This document shows positions 23,310-32,842 of a stretch of 39,520 nucleotides of DNA, in pieces (the first letter of the stretch is position 1; every line of letters begins with the position of its first letter). This DNA comes from Gammaproteobacteria bacterium. Lineage in GTDB: Bacteria; Pseudomonadota; Gammaproteobacteria; GCA-001735895. The notes under the pieces are model-generated. The model worked only from the letters and a program-made list of their open reading frames with translations, did not search any database and was not told the DNA's origin. The position numbers were made by a program, and so were the translations under genes. The stretch covers positions 1-39,520 of the forward strand of contig JAUVCH010000024.1 of the NCBI GenBank assembly GCA_030595795.1. The letters are read 5' to 3'.

Positions 23310-23316
23310 ATTATCC

Positions 23317-24909
23317 TTAGATTGCACAAGCAGCTCCATCTGATCGGGGGTCAAAGGCACCTTCGATAAGGCCATTCGGATGCGCAACCAATGCTCCGGC
23401 ATGACCCATTGCCTCTTCGAATTCACCTATAATTTCAACATCATGACCTACCGAACGAAGCGCTTCGTATAATTCATGATCAAACCGTGACTCCATACGT
23501 AAATTTGTTTTTGTGCTACCCCAGGTTCGGCCCAACAGCCAACGCGGTGATGTAACCGCTTCCTGCAACGGAACATTGGCTAATACGTGACGGGCGAAAA
23601 TCATCGCCTGGGTTTGCGGCTGCCCTTCACCACCCATGGTCCCATATGACATGACGCGTCCATCGGAAAGTAATGCAAGGGCCGGCTGGATAGTATGGAA
23701 AGGCCTCTTATATGGCATTAGCTTATTGTGGTGTGCTTCATCCAGACTAAAACTAGTTCCCCGGTTTTGCCAGCTAATCCCGGTAGATGGAAGTATTACA
23801 CCTGAGCCAAACTCCCAATAGATACTTTGAATAAAACTAACAGCACGCCCTTTGTTATCGATCGCACCAAGCCAGACAGTGTCGCCATTTGCATTGGCCT
23901 CTGGCCAGGGTGAAGCATTTTCCATATCAATTTCTGCTGCAAGTGTATCAAGAACTTTGTCAGTCAAAAAAGATTGCGCCTCAATGCTCATATTGGATGG
24001 ATCGCAAATCTGTTCATCGCGAATTTTAAACGCTGCTTTAGTGGCCTCTATTAATCCGTGAACAAATTCAAAACTGTCGATGGTTTGAATACCAAGCCGC
24101 TCAAACATTCCGAGTATCATCAGAGAAGCAAGCCCCTGAGTTGGCGGCGGCATGTTATACAGCTCGTGACCTCTCAGTAATAACTTGAGGGGTTCTACTT
24201 CTAATGCCTGATGGCGTTCAAAATCTGACAGGCGAAGTGGGCTACCTACAGCCTCCAGTTCAGTTGCCAGGCCACGCGCTATATCTCCGCGGTAAAAATC
24301 GTCCAGTCCGGTATGGGTGAGGGATTCGAGAGTGCTGGCTAGTTCAGGTTGTGTCAGTAATTCACCAAATTTGATCGGTTGTCCATCAGCTAAGTAACGA
24401 TTACCAAAGCCGGGATGATCGCGTAACTCAGATAATTTTGCCAACGCATTGTTTGCCAGTGTCTGAGTTACCGGTACACCTTCCCGTGCATACTCGATAG
24501 CAGGTGCCAACAATCTTTTAAGTGGAATTCGCCCACCCCAGGCTTTTCTACTGTACTCCAATGCTTTTTGCCAACCCGATACAGCACCCGCCATTGTTAA
24601 GGCAGCCAATGGCCCACGACTCGGAATTGCCCCCATCGCCTGATCGCGGTAGAAACCTATACTGGACAAACCGGCAGACGCACCGCAGGCATCGATTCCA
24701 ACAGGCGCTTCTCCTTTGCTGTGAATCAACCAGAAGTTATCACCGCCAAGTCCGTTCATGTGGGGATAGCACACGGCTATCGCGGCTGCAGACGCCACCA
24801 TTGCTTCAATGGCATTACCGCCATCGCGTAAAACATCCGTACCGATTGAAGCGGCTAAATGATGTGGGGCCACGACCATTCCTCGACGGCCCATCACTGT
24901 TTTCAGCAT
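23317..24909 (-). CDS. Gamma-glutamyltransferase-family Ntn hydrolase
   Basis: 530 residues, the full length of the family. The N-terminus MVVAPHHLAASIGTDVLRDGGNAIEA and AVCYPHMNGLGGDNF are family landmarks. The nucleophile is the Thr in NGDTVWLGAIDNKGRAVSF (T344), where self-cleavage would give the large and small subunits. GEGQPQTQAM is the C-terminal Gly-rich strand. No signal peptide is visible, unlike periplasmic E. coli Ggt, so a cytoplasmic relative such as an acylase or oxamate-amidohydrolase type is possible. It is convergent with lolD and interrupts the usual lolCD to DUF2062/comEC neighbourhood. Confidence 0.85.
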   Translation of the reverse strand: MLKTVMGRRGMVVAPHHLAASIGTDVLRDGGNAIEAMVASAAAIAVCYPHMNGLGGDNFWLIHSKGEAPVGIDACGASAGLSSIGFYRDQAMGAIPSRGPLAALTMAGAVSGWQKALEYSRKAWGGRIPLKRLLAPAIEYAREGVPVTQTLANNALAKLSELRDHPGFGNRYLADGQPIKFGELLTQPELASTLESLTHTGLDDFYRGDIARGLATELEAVGSPLRLSDFERHQALEVEPLKLLLRGHELYNMPPPTQGLASLMILGMFERLGIQTIDSFEFVHGLIEATKAAFKIRDEQICDPSNMSIEAQSFLTDKVLDTLAAEIDMENASPWPEANANGDTVWLGAIDNKGRAVSFIQSIYWEFGSGVILPSTGISWQNRGTSFSLDEAHHNKLMPYKRPFHTIQPALALLSDGRVMSYGTMGGEGQPQTQAMIFARHVLANVPLQEAVTSPRWLLGRTWGSTKTNLRMESRFDHELYEALRSVGHDVEIIGEFEEAMGHAGALVAHPNGLIEGAFDPRSDGAACAI

Positions 24910-25269
24910 GATAAAAATTGGATACCTGGTCTGAAATTAATTATTGTAAGGTTTTTGCTGCGACAATAACTAAAATTATTTATGACTCTAATTTTTCCGC
25001 ATGCAGAAGAAATCATACAAAACAGAAGCCGTGTAATTACTCAGTTTGTTTTACACCCTCAGAATTATTGCAAGAAGAAATGAGTTCCTATCCTGTCAGA
25101 CTAGACTTGGCACAATTGGAAAACCTTGGTTTACCTGCCAAATACATTCAGTCAATTGAAATCGAGGCAAGAGGCAATAGCAGAAGCACAGGCGGCCAAA
25201 GCGACAGGATCGTGCCGTTCATCCCGTCGAATCAATTTGAGCCACTTATTAACTGTTGCCGATTGTTAC
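24910..25269. other. Intergenic stretch with one doubtful open frame
   Basis: No convincing gene. A plus-strand frame opens at an ATG at 25080, beginning MSSYPVRLDLAQLENLGLPA, after a weak AAGAAG. It runs to 25412, but its second half is antisense to the 48-residue gene and reads as low-complexity shadow. The first 45 residues could be the remains of a small protein. No family was recognised. Confidence 0.3.
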
Positions 25270-25416
25270 CTATTTATCGTCGTTTTCCGATACAGGTTGG
25301 ACGTCCTGCGGCTGACTATCGTCTATCCCTGCTTTTTGCAAACGCTTCTCTTCCTTCTTTTTCTTTTTGGCTATTTCTTTCTGGCGCTTTTCGAAAGCGT
25401 AATTGTGCTTAGCCAC
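25270..25416 (-). CDS. Small conserved basic protein (48 residues)
   Basis: A GTG start with GAGGAG seven bases upstream leads into a 48-residue protein. It begins VAKHNYAFEKRQKEIAKKKK and continues with KEEKRLQKAG and an acidic tail (about 31-48) ending SENDDK. The AKHNY-EKRQKE-AKKKKKEEKR pattern is a short protein I recall as widespread in proteobacteria and usually annotated as hypothetical. The strongly basic helix and acidic tail suggest nucleic acid or ribosome contact, which is inference. It stands alone between the gamma-glutamyltransferase-type gene and the DUF2062 gene. Confidence 0.75.
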   Translation of the reverse strand: MAKHNYAFEKRQKEIAKKKKKEEKRLQKAGIDDSQPQDVQPVSENDDK

Positions 25417-25719
25417 TCGTGTTCTCCTCTACATGATTTCAGAATTGGAGCCTCTAGAATACGGTATTTTGCAAACGATTGCGCTCTTCATAGCATCGAT
25501 AGTACTCAATGGTCACGAGAGAGTACTGGATCCATGGGGAATGATCGTCGCTCCTCAGGAACCGCTGATTATGTGACACAAAAATATTGTAATATGTTAC
25601 ACGTACGAATATGACTTATTGTTGCAGCTTGTTCTCACCATATTTTCAGGAATTAATTTATATGAGAATGCCCGCACCCTGGTATTAGTGGTTAATTAGG
25701 AATGATCAAATATCAACCA
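25417..25719. other. Intergenic stretch, no gene seen
   Basis: About 300 bases upstream of the small basic gene and downstream of the DUF2062 gene. No frame on either strand has a start with a Shine-Dalgarno and a protein-like composition. It should hold the promoter of the 48-residue gene on the minus strand. No clear hairpin terminator was found. Confidence 0.4.
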
Positions 25720-26253
25720 TTACAACTTAGTTTTTTTAAGCTGCCGACGTAGCCGACGCCGCTGAATATGCGTCCAGATATGATACCGCCACATCAATCT
25801 TACAAAAGCAAAACCAATAGCCGCTGAAGCCGCACCGACTACGAAACAACCAAGCAGAAATGGCTGCCAGATGTCTAGCAATCCGGACATAAGCCACTCG
25901 AAGGTTAGTTCAAAATGAAATTCGCCAATTTTGATGCCAAGTAAGAGTGTACCCACCCAGTAACAGAAATAAAAAATAGGCGGAATAGTTACCGGGTTAC
26001 TGAGCCATACCATAGGAATAGCTATCAGAATATTATAACGAAAATAAATGGCACCGATAGCAGCCAGCAGCATCTGAAATGGAACCGGCATGAAGGCGAA
26101 AAACAGGCCGATAGCCACCGCGCCCGAACAGGATTTTCGATTAATATGCCATAGATCGGGCTCCTGCAATCGGGGGCCCAACATCTTGATCAATCGGTTA
26201 TCGGTGATTTTTTTCCGGTGGGGGAGATACTTCTTTATAAACTTCTTTGGCAT
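25720..26253 (-). CDS. DUF2062 membrane protein
   Basis: 177 residues. After a basic N-terminus, WHINRKSCSGAVAIGLFFAFMPVPFQML is the typical DUF2062 start (R-x-S-x-A-x-x-x-G-x-F-x-x-x-x-P-x-P). WLSNPVTIPPIFYFCYWVGTLLLG is the second conserved membrane segment, and a third helix lies at about 132-152. The C-terminal tail is very basic (RRRLRRQLKK). The function is unproven. In pseudomonads a gene of this kind sits next to comEC downstream of lolCDE, and the arrangement here is the same apart from the inserted genes. It is divergent from comEC. Confidence 0.82.
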   Translation of the reverse strand: MPKKFIKKYLPHRKKITDNRLIKMLGPRLQEPDLWHINRKSCSGAVAIGLFFAFMPVPFQMLLAAIGAIYFRYNILIAIPMVWLSNPVTIPPIFYFCYWVGTLLLGIKIGEFHFELTFEWLMSGLLDIWQPFLLGCFVVGAASAAIGFAFVRLMWRYHIWTHIQRRRLRRQLKKTKL

Positions 26254-26336
26254 GTTAATAGTATTATCAGTGCTAATAGCCTAATGTGTAAAGGATTGTG
26301 TAAGATCTGGTAAAAATATTTATTAAAGGGACAGGA

Positions 26337-28646
26337 TTGAGCAGGAAGCAAAGCATGATTAGTATCAGTATCGCCATTGTATTCGGTTCAGCATTAGCTT
26401 TCTGGGGTTATCAATTACCCGATCCGTTGTGGTTGAGCTTTCTTCCTGTCCTACTCCTTCTTGCAAGATATCAACCAGCTTATCGGGTGATACTTCTGTT
26501 TTTTGCGGCATTCCTGTGGGCTAGTTTCCACCTACAGCTACAGCTTGATAAGCGATTGCCAGGTGATCTCGATGGCGAGATTTTCCAGATCTCAGGGGTG
26601 GTCGATGACATCGTCGAATTACGTAGTCAGTCGATCCGTTTCCTGTTAGCACCCGATGGCATCTCGAATGATCGTGTCGTTTTGCCGGACAAAATAAGGT
26701 TAAGCTGGTATCGCAGCAATCAATTTCCGCGTGCCGGTGAACGCTGGCAATTTGAAGTCAAGTTACGAAGCCCTTCCGGATTTGCGAATCCGGGCGGTTT
26801 CGATTACGAACGTTGGTTATTAGTGCAGGGTATTGGCGCTACGGGTTACGTCAGAAAGTCGATTAGAAATCAAAAACTGGCAGATTCATCCTGGTGGGAT
26901 ATCGACAACATTCGCAGCAATATTGCAAACGCAGTCGAGCGTCATTGCCAGGTTTGCCGCCATACCGGTTTATATCAGGCTCTTACAATTGGCCATAAAG
27001 GCAATATAGAGCTTCAACAAAAAAGCGTTTTACAGGAAACGGGTACTGCCCATTTGCTGGCGATTTCCGGCCTTCATGTTGGTTTGGTCGCTGCGCTATT
27101 TTATGGCTTAGGGCAAATTTTTTGGCGACTCTGGTGGCACCGATATCGCATTAATCGACTCGAAGCTTCCGCGGCTTTGGCTATTCTTGGCGCGGTTTTC
27201 TATGCGGCTCTGGCTGGTTTTAGTATCCCGACCATTCGCGCTCTGGTGATGCTGGCGGTGGTATTCCTAGCACTGTTACTAAGGCGGGGAATTAATTTAC
27301 TGAACAGTATAGCGATCGCCCTGAGTTTAATTTTGATATGGGATCCACTGGCCGTCGGTTCTGCTTCTTTGTGGCTGAGTATATCGGCCTTGTTGATCAT
27401 CGCTCTTGGGCAGTACCTATTAGTCAATCAACCCGGTCGGCTCAGGCAGCTACTAACGATACAACTATTATTTTCACTATTATTTATTCCTCTGAGCCTG
27501 ATGTTGTTTAACCAGGCGAGCCCAGCCGGATTCTTCGCCAATATTGTCGCAATCCCCTTGCTTAGTCTGGTAATTCTACCTGCGGTATTGTTAGCCAGTA
27601 CTTTGGCATTTTTTGAGCTGTCTATCGCAGAATGGCTGTTCAAAGGAATAGACTGGTTAATGGGGCTGTTATTCGACTACCTGTCGTTATTACTCGAGTC
27701 TGGCCTTGGAGTTTATCAAAATGGGAATACGCCGATACTATTATTGTTATCTGCGACTATCGGTTTATTGCTGCTATTACTGCCACTGGGTAAAACAACT
27801 ATAAAGCCCGCATTACTGTTGATTGTCGTGCCATTTTTCTGGCAAAGCAAAGGACTTGATCAAGGAGAATTTCGAGTTGCCGTTCTCGATGTTGGCATGG
27901 GAACCTCAATCGTTGTCGAAACAAAATACCACAGTCTAATTTACGATTTTGGCTCGGGCAGGAAACAGGGATTTAGTGCGGGAGAATGGGTAGTAAAGCC
28001 TTATCTGCGATACCGCTCGATTGACGCCCCTGATTTGATGGTTATCAGTCATGCCGATCAGGATCATAGCGGCGGATTTTACAGTTTTGTCGATGACGTT
28101 TATCCTGCATTGTTATTATCAGGCACGCCATCCGAGGTTGGTGAATTGTTTGAATTTGAATCAAAAGTTCGAGATTGTCACGATTATCAAGTCTGGCGCT
28201 GGGATGGGGTCGATTTCGAGTTTCTGAGTACTAACGAATCTATCGCGGGTCAGTCCGACAACAACCGTTCCTGTGTTTTAAAGGTCAGCGGCTACCAGTC
28301 AGTTCTACTAAGTGGTGATATCGAAGCTGAACAAGAAAGGCGACTTATAAACGTTTATGGGATAAATCTCAAATCGGATGTCCTGGTCGCGCCGCATCAC
28401 GGTAGTCTGACATCCTCTACCGAGGCATTTGTTAATCAGGTTTTGCCAAAGGTTACTGTATTCACCCTGGGCAGGAATAACCGCTGGGGATTTCCGAAAA
28501 CGGCAGTAACGGATCGCTATGTGGAGATAGGTAGTAGTGTCTACCGTTCGGACCGTCATGGTGCAGTGACTGTATATAGTCAGGCGGGGGGTATGAGTAT
28601 TGACAGTTACCGGCAGGGGCGTAATCGGTTATGGAATCGAGACTGA
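26337..28646 (+). CDS. comEC: ComEC/Rec2-type DNA uptake channel
   Basis: 769 residues. An N-terminal pair of hydrophobic segments is followed by a soluble OB-like domain (about 70-195). The competence domain then has about nine membrane helices (about 210-500), opening with HLLAISGLHVGLVAALFYG. The C-terminal metallo-beta-lactamase domain (about 520-755) keeps VLDVGMGTSIVVE, HADQDHSGG (about 570), SGDIE and APHHGS. The protein forms the inner-membrane channel for single-stranded DNA during natural transformation, and the MBL domain is thought to degrade or process one strand. The TTG start follows AAAGGGACAGGA; an ATG 18 bases in is the alternative. It precedes exbB by about 110 bp. Confidence 0.92.
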   Translation: MSRKQSMISISIAIVFGSALAFWGYQLPDPLWLSFLPVLLLLARYQPAYRVILLFFAAFLWASFHLQLQLDKRLPGDLDGEIFQISGVVDDIVELRSQSIRFLLAPDGISNDRVVLPDKIRLSWYRSNQFPRAGERWQFEVKLRSPSGFANPGGFDYERWLLVQGIGATGYVRKSIRNQKLADSSWWDIDNIRSNIANAVERHCQVCRHTGLYQALTIGHKGNIELQQKSVLQETGTAHLLAISGLHVGLVAALFYGLGQIFWRLWWHRYRINRLEASAALAILGAVFYAALAGFSIPTIRALVMLAVVFLALLLRRGINLLNSIAIALSLILIWDPLAVGSASLWLSISALLIIALGQYLLVNQPGRLRQLLTIQLLFSLLFIPLSLMLFNQASPAGFFANIVAIPLLSLVILPAVLLASTLAFFELSIAEWLFKGIDWLMGLLFDYLSLLLESGLGVYQNGNTPILLLLSATIGLLLLLLPLGKTTIKPALLLIVVPFFWQSKGLDQGEFRVAVLDVGMGTSIVVETKYHSLIYDFGSGRKQGFSAGEWVVKPYLRYRSIDAPDLMVISHADQDHSGGFYSFVDDVYPALLLSGTPSEVGELFEFESKVRDCHDYQVWRWDGVDFEFLSTNESIAGQSDNNRSCVLKVSGYQSVLLSGDIEAEQERRLINVYGINLKSDVLVAPHHGSLTSSTEAFVNQVLPKVTVFTLGRNNRWGFPKTAVTDRYVEIGSSVYRSDRHGAVTVYSQAGGMSIDSYRQGRNRLWNRD

Positions 28647-28754
28647 GTTCTTCCATCACGGAATTGTGCAGTTGTTGGCGAATCGGGGAAAACACTTCTC
28701 ATAGCCAAGTCGATTACAGTATGATGTGCGGCATTCGAAAAAGAGGATTTTAAT

Positions 28755-29372
28755 GTGTACGAACTGGTTCAGGCGGGTGGCTGGCTAATGGTCCCGATTC
28801 TACTGTGCTCGGTACTGGCATTGGCTATTATCACCGAACGCCTGTGGACTCTGCGGCAGAAAAAAGTCATTCCCACCAAGTTGGTGACGGGCATCTGGAA
28901 TTTGCTCAATAATGATGCATTAACCGAAAGACATATCGTCGAAATCGAAAAGGGATCTCCGTTGGGCCGGGTATTGGCAGCGGGTTTGATTAATCGTCAC
29001 CTGTCCCGTCAACAGGTGCGCGAAAGCATCGAGGAGACTGGGCGTTTCGTGGTTCACGAAATGGAACGTTTTCTAAATACCCTGGGCACGATATCTACCA
29101 TCACCCCGTTGCTCGGCCTACTAGGGACTGTCATCGGCATGATTAAAGTATTTACCGCGATTACCATCATCGGCGTGGGAGACCCCGGACAACTCGCTGG
29201 CGGTATTTCAGAAGCGTTGATTACCACCGCCGCCGGGCTTACGGTAGCCATTCCTAGCCTGATATTCCACCGTCATCTAAAACGTAAGATCGACGAACTG
29301 GTGGTTGGTATGGAACAGGAAGCAATGAAGCTGGTGGAATTCATACACGGTGACCGCAAGAAGCTTTCCTGA
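28755..29372 (+). CDS. exbB: ExbB/TolQ-type proton-channel protein
   Basis: 205 residues with three membrane helices. The N-terminal MYELVQAGGWLMVPILLCSVLALAIITER and the channel helices TITPLLGLLGTVIGMI and EALITTAAGLTVAIPSLIF are textbook ExbB/TolQ. The GTG start has GAGG nine bases upstream. With the ExbD protein encoded two bases downstream it should form a proton-driven energiser. The comEC-exbB-exbD-lpxK-kdsB order is conserved in many gammaproteobacteria, where the partner of this ExbBD is not well established. It may drive a TonB-type protein encoded elsewhere. Confidence 0.92.
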   Translation: MYELVQAGGWLMVPILLCSVLALAIITERLWTLRQKKVIPTKLVTGIWNLLNNDALTERHIVEIEKGSPLGRVLAAGLINRHLSRQQVRESIEETGRFVVHEMERFLNTLGTISTITPLLGLLGTVIGMIKVFTAITIIGVGDPGQLAGGISEALITTAAGLTVAIPSLIFHRHLKRKIDELVVGMEQEAMKLVEFIHGDRKKLS

Positions 29373-29374
29373 AA

Positions 29375-29791
29375 ATGAAGTTCACCAGCCACAGCACCGA
29401 GGAAGAAGCAACGATCAATATGACACCGTTAATCGACGTCGTATTTTTGTTGTTGATATTTTTTATGGTTTCAACCACCTTTGATACAACCTCCGAACTC
29501 AAGATCAGGCTGCCCGAGGCGAGTCAGAATAAGGTGGTAGAAAAGCCGCATACGCTCAGTATCCTGATCGATGCCAAGGGTCGTTTTTTTCTTAATTCAC
29601 GTGAGCTGACTAGCCAGAAGAGCGACGCGTTAATGGCTGCTCTAGAGCGCGTGCTGCAAGGTGCCGACCGGCCCGTGGTTATCCAGTCCGATGCGGAATC
29701 TCCGGTGCAGTCTCTCGTCACAGCAATGGATGTGGTCGGTCGACTGGGATTGACCCAGGTTTCAATCGCGACCACTCGTCCAATCGAGTAG
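29375..29791 (+). CDS. exbD: ExbD/TolR-type protein
   Basis: 138 residues. EATINMTPLIDVVFLLLIFFMVSTTF is the single membrane helix of ExbD with its ion-carrying Asp (in PLIDVVF). The periplasmic domain follows and ends with AMDVVGRLGLTQVSIAT, the usual ExbD C-terminus. It pairs with the ExbB protein encoded just upstream. The gene ends 40 bases before the msbA-lpxK start, and the genes read as one operon. Confidence 0.93.
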   Translation: MKFTSHSTEEEATINMTPLIDVVFLLLIFFMVSTTFDTTSELKIRLPEASQNKVVEKPHTLSILIDAKGRFFLNSRELTSQKSDALMAALERVLQGADRPVVIQSDAESPVQSLVTAMDVVGRLGLTQVSIATTRPIE

Positions 29792-29831
29792 CATTCCCCA
29801 TGTCGATTTGTTTGTTATCAAGGCTTTACCG

Positions 29832-32651
29832 ATGAAAATGGTGCATGGTGAATTGACCGGGGTGAAAGCCTATCGTGCGTTATTGTCACTCGCATTCGAA
29901 CATAAATCCTATTTCCTGCTCGCGATTATCGGTATGTTTATATTCGCGGCTTCGGATGCAGCCTTCGCCTACCTGATGAAACCAATGCTCGACGATGGTT
30001 TCATCGATGGTGATCCGCTGATTATCAAACTCATACCGCTGGCAATCATTGCGATATTTCTGGTGCGCATGGTCGCGGTATTTCTTCGAACTTATTGCAT
30101 GGATTACATCGGTCGAAATGTCATCAATTCGATGCGCCAGAAAATGTTCGAAAAACTGTTAACCCTGAGTAGTTCTGCGTACGACCAATCCTCGTCTGGT
30201 ACCATGACGACTCGGTTCTCCTACGATGTCGAGCAAATAGCTCGTTCGGTATCGAACTCGCTAACTGTGTTTATTCAGGACAGCTTACGCATTATCGTAT
30301 TGCTGGCTTATATGTTCTGGTTGAACTGGCAATTAACCATGATCTTTCTGATTGCCGGCCCCATTGTTTTTATCATCGTCGTCAGAGTCTCTGGCCGTTT
30401 CAGAATTATAAGCAAAAGCATTCAAACCTCGATGGGCAATGTGACCCAGGTCGCGCAGGAAGTGATCGATTCCAATCGAGTGGTGAAGATTTTTGGCGGA
30501 GAAGAATTCGAGCGCGAGAAATTTTCAGTTATTAATCAACGCAATTTAAGATTGCATTTAAAAATGTCGGTGGCGCAGGCGATTAGCAACCCGCTGATTC
30601 AACTCATTGTCGCGATCGCGTTTGCGGCCATCGTCGCCTTCGCGACGTCGACTTCGATGCGTGGCGTTGTTACCACAGGTGATTTTGTCTCGTTTATATT
30701 CGCGCTCACCATGCTGTTTGCACCGATGCGTTCGTTATCTTCGATAAACGCCAGTATTCAAAAAGGCATTGCAGCAGGCGAAAGCATATTTAAGTTTCTG
30801 GCTGGCGAGGACGAAGTCGATGAGGGTGAATTAACGCTGGATCGCGCCAGGGGTGAAATTAACTTCGATAAAGTGGATTTAAATTATCGTGAGGGTAGCC
30901 AAAACGTTCTCGATCAAATTAGTTTTAAGGTTGAGCCTTGTCAGACCATCGCTATAGTGGGTCGTTCGGGTAGTGGCAAATCGAGTTTGGTGAATTTAAT
31001 ACCGCGTCTATACGAGTGCGATAGCGGAGAAATTCAACTCGATGGTCAGTGTATTAAGCATTACAAACTTGAGGATCTACGTAGGCAAATAGCCTATGTC
31101 GGACAGGATGTGCGTCTATTTAACGATACCATTCGTAATAATATTGCCTATGGCAGTGACGCTGACCAGGATGAGGCAGACATCATTCAGGCCGCGAAGC
31201 AGGCTTATGCCTGGGAGTTTATAGAGGACTTACCTGATGGGCTTGATACCCAGGTAGGCGAGCGCGGTGTGTTGCTATCCGGTGGTCAGCGCCAACGTAT
31301 CGCGATTGCACGGGCGTTACTAAAAGATGCGCCGATACTGATCCTGGACGAAGCGACCTCGGCGCTGGATACCGAATCGGAACGTTACATACAACATGCG
31401 ATCGAAAACCTGATGACGAATCGGACGACGTTGGTAATCGCTCATCGATTATCAACCATCGAACACGCAGACCGTATTCTGGTACTCGATCAGGGTGAAT
31501 TAATAGAGCAGGGCACGCATGAAGAGTTGCTCGATCAGAACGGTATTTACTCTAAATTACACTCGATGCAGTTCCGTGATGGCAGTCAAATCGGAGAGGC
31601 GACGGCAATACGAATACCCGCAAAATCCAAACGGGTACAACTCGAAAAAGTTGTTCTCAGTAACTGGATCAGCGCCTCATCGCAAAAGCGTCAGGGTTGG
31701 TGGCTATGGTCGATGAACCCGATGTCGATTCTTTTAATGCCTCTGTCGCTACTCTATTATGGATTATCCGGCATGCGTCGGCTGGCTTATCGGCTAAAGC
31801 TGCTAAAGTCTTCACGGTTGCCGGTAACAACCGTTGTGGTTGGTAATATTACGCTCGGTGGCAATGGTAAGACACCGGTTGTGGTAGCGATCTACCAGTT
31901 GCTGGAAAGTAAAGGTTATAAACCCGCCATTATTACCCGAGGTTATAAAAGCGGTAACGAGAAAAAACTACAGATTTTGAATGCTGGCCAAACCAATGCC
32001 GGGGTTGGCGACGAAGCCAATATGATCTCCGAAATATGCCGTTGTCCGATCGGCGTCGGCTCTAACCGAATCGGTGCTGCCGAACAAATTCTCACCGCCT
32101 ATCCGCAAACCAATATCATTATTTCGGACGATGGGTTGCAACATTATGCCTTACGTCGTGATATAGAGATTGCCGTATGCCGCTATGTCGCGTTCGGTAA
32201 TGGTTTAATCATACCAGCCGGTCCTTTGCGCGAACCGCGAGACCGTTTGAAAGACTTCGATATCATCATTAATCGCGACAGTGATCAAATCATCGAGTCG
32301 CTTGGACAGGTATGGAATTTGACTGATCCTGATCAAACGCGTCACATAACTGAATTCCAGGGCCAACAGGTTCATGCCCTGGCAGGCATCGGTTTTCCTG
32401 AAACTTTTTTTGCGAGCCTGAAACAACTCGGCATCGACCCGATTGAGCACGAATTTCCCGATCACTACGAGTTCAGTGCCCAGGATCTGGCCCTGAGAGC
32501 CGAACTACCAATACTGGTAACCCACAAAGACGCGGTAAAATTACGCGGCATCGCCAAGGATAATGTCTGGGTAGTGCCATTGACACTGGAACTGTCAAAG
32601 TCGTTACAGGATCAGTTATTTCAACTACTGGAGTCCAAACACCATGGATAA
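29832..32651 (+). CDS. MsbA-LpxK fusion: lipid A flippase joined to tetraacyldisaccharide 4'-kinase
   Basis: One uninterrupted frame of 939 residues from the ATG at 29832, with AAGG ten bases upstream; a TTG 24 bases earlier is also open. Residues 1 to about 575 are a whole MsbA: six membrane helices, Walker [10 protein letters not shown] (about 377), signature [12 protein letters not shown] (about 482) and Walker [14 protein letters not shown] basic, Ser-rich linker of some 40 residues follows. From about 620 it is a whole LpxK: hydrophobic N-terminus [18 protein letters not shown]-loop [13 protein letters not shown] (about 669) and catalytic [12 protein letters not shown] (about 765). MsbA flips lipid A-core, and LpxK adds the 4'-phosphate at the cytoplasmic face. 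These are normally separate neighbouring genes. The stop overlaps the Trm112-like gene by 8 bases. Confidence 0.88.
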   Translation: MKMVHGELTGVKAYRALLSLAFEHKSYFLLAIIGMFIFAASDAAFAYLMKPMLDDGFIDGDPLIIKLIPLAIIAIFLVRMVAVFLRTYCMDYIGRNVINSMRQKMFEKLLTLSSSAYDQSSSGTMTTRFSYDVEQIARSVSNSLTVFIQDSLRIIVLLAYMFWLNWQLTMIFLIAGPIVFIIVVRVSGRFRIISKSIQTSMGNVTQVAQEVIDSNRVVKIFGGEEFEREKFSVINQRNLRLHLKMSVAQAISNPLIQLIVAIAFAAIVAFATSTSMRGVVTTGDFVSFIFALTMLFAPMRSLSSINASIQKGIAAGESIFKFLAGEDEVDEGELTLDRARGEINFDKVDLNYREGSQNVLDQISFKVEPCQTIAIVGRSGSGKSSLVNLIPRLYECDSGEIQLDGQCIKHYKLEDLRRQIAYVGQDVRLFNDTIRNNIAYGSDADQDEADIIQAAKQAYAWEFIEDLPDGLDTQVGERGVLLSGGQRQRIAIARALLKDAPILILDEATSALDTESERYIQHAIENLMTNRTTLVIAHRLSTIEHADRILVLDQGELIEQGTHEELLDQNGIYSKLHSMQFRDGSQIGEATAIRIPAKSKRVQLEKVVLSNWISASSQKRQGWWLWSMNPMSILLMPLSLLYYGLSGMRRLAYRLKLLKSSRLPVTTVVVGNITLGGNGKTPVVVAIYQLLESKGYKPAIITRGYKSGNEKKLQILNAGQTNAGVGDEANMISEICRCPIGVGSNRIGAAEQILTAYPQTNIIISDDGLQHYALRRDIEIAVCRYVAFGNGLIIPAGPLREPRDRLKDFDIIINRDSDQIIESLGQVWNLTDPDQTRHITEFQGQQVHALAGIGFPETFFASLKQLGIDPIEHEFPDHYEFSAQDLALRAELPILVTHKDAVKLRGIAKDNVWVVPLTLELSKSLQDQLFQLLESKHHG

Positions 32652-32832
32652 ATACCTGCTAGATATATTGGTAGATCCCGTCACCAAAGGGCCGTTGATA
32701 TACGATAAAAAGAACCAGGAATTGGTATCCAGAGCCTCACGCCTGGCCTATCCGATTCGTGATGGTATACCGGTCATGTTACCCGAAGAAGCACGCGAGC
32801 TATCCAGCGAAGAAATCGAACAGCTGAAATGA
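32644..32832 (+). CDS. Trm112/YcaR-family small protein lacking its Cys pair
   Basis: 62 residues. [21 protein letters not shown] and [20 protein letters not shown] match the YcaR/Trm112 family found between lpxK and kdsB in gammaproteobacteria. The family motif CPxCKGPL reads DPVTKGPL here, so both Cys of the small zinc site are gone. Trm112 proteins are small adaptors that activate methyltransferases; the bacterial role is unknown. The gene overlaps the end of the fusion gene and is 10 bases from kdsB, in one operon. Confidence 0.87.
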   Translation: MDKYLLDILVDPVTKGPLIYDKKNQELVSRASRLAYPIRDGIPVMLPEEARELSSEEIEQLK

Positions 32833-32842
32833 AGGACAGGGC

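Noticed and set aside
25126-25614. Plus-strand frame of 162 residues rich in Leu and Phe.
   Set aside because: It is antisense to the 48-residue basic gene, which explains the Phe/Leu composition (reverse of Lys/Glu codons).
29832-32651. The MsbA-LpxK fusion as a sequencing error that removed a stop.
   Set aside because: Not fully excluded. The linker reads as normal coding sequence with no frame break and both halves are intact, so a real fusion is the simpler reading. Reads should confirm it.
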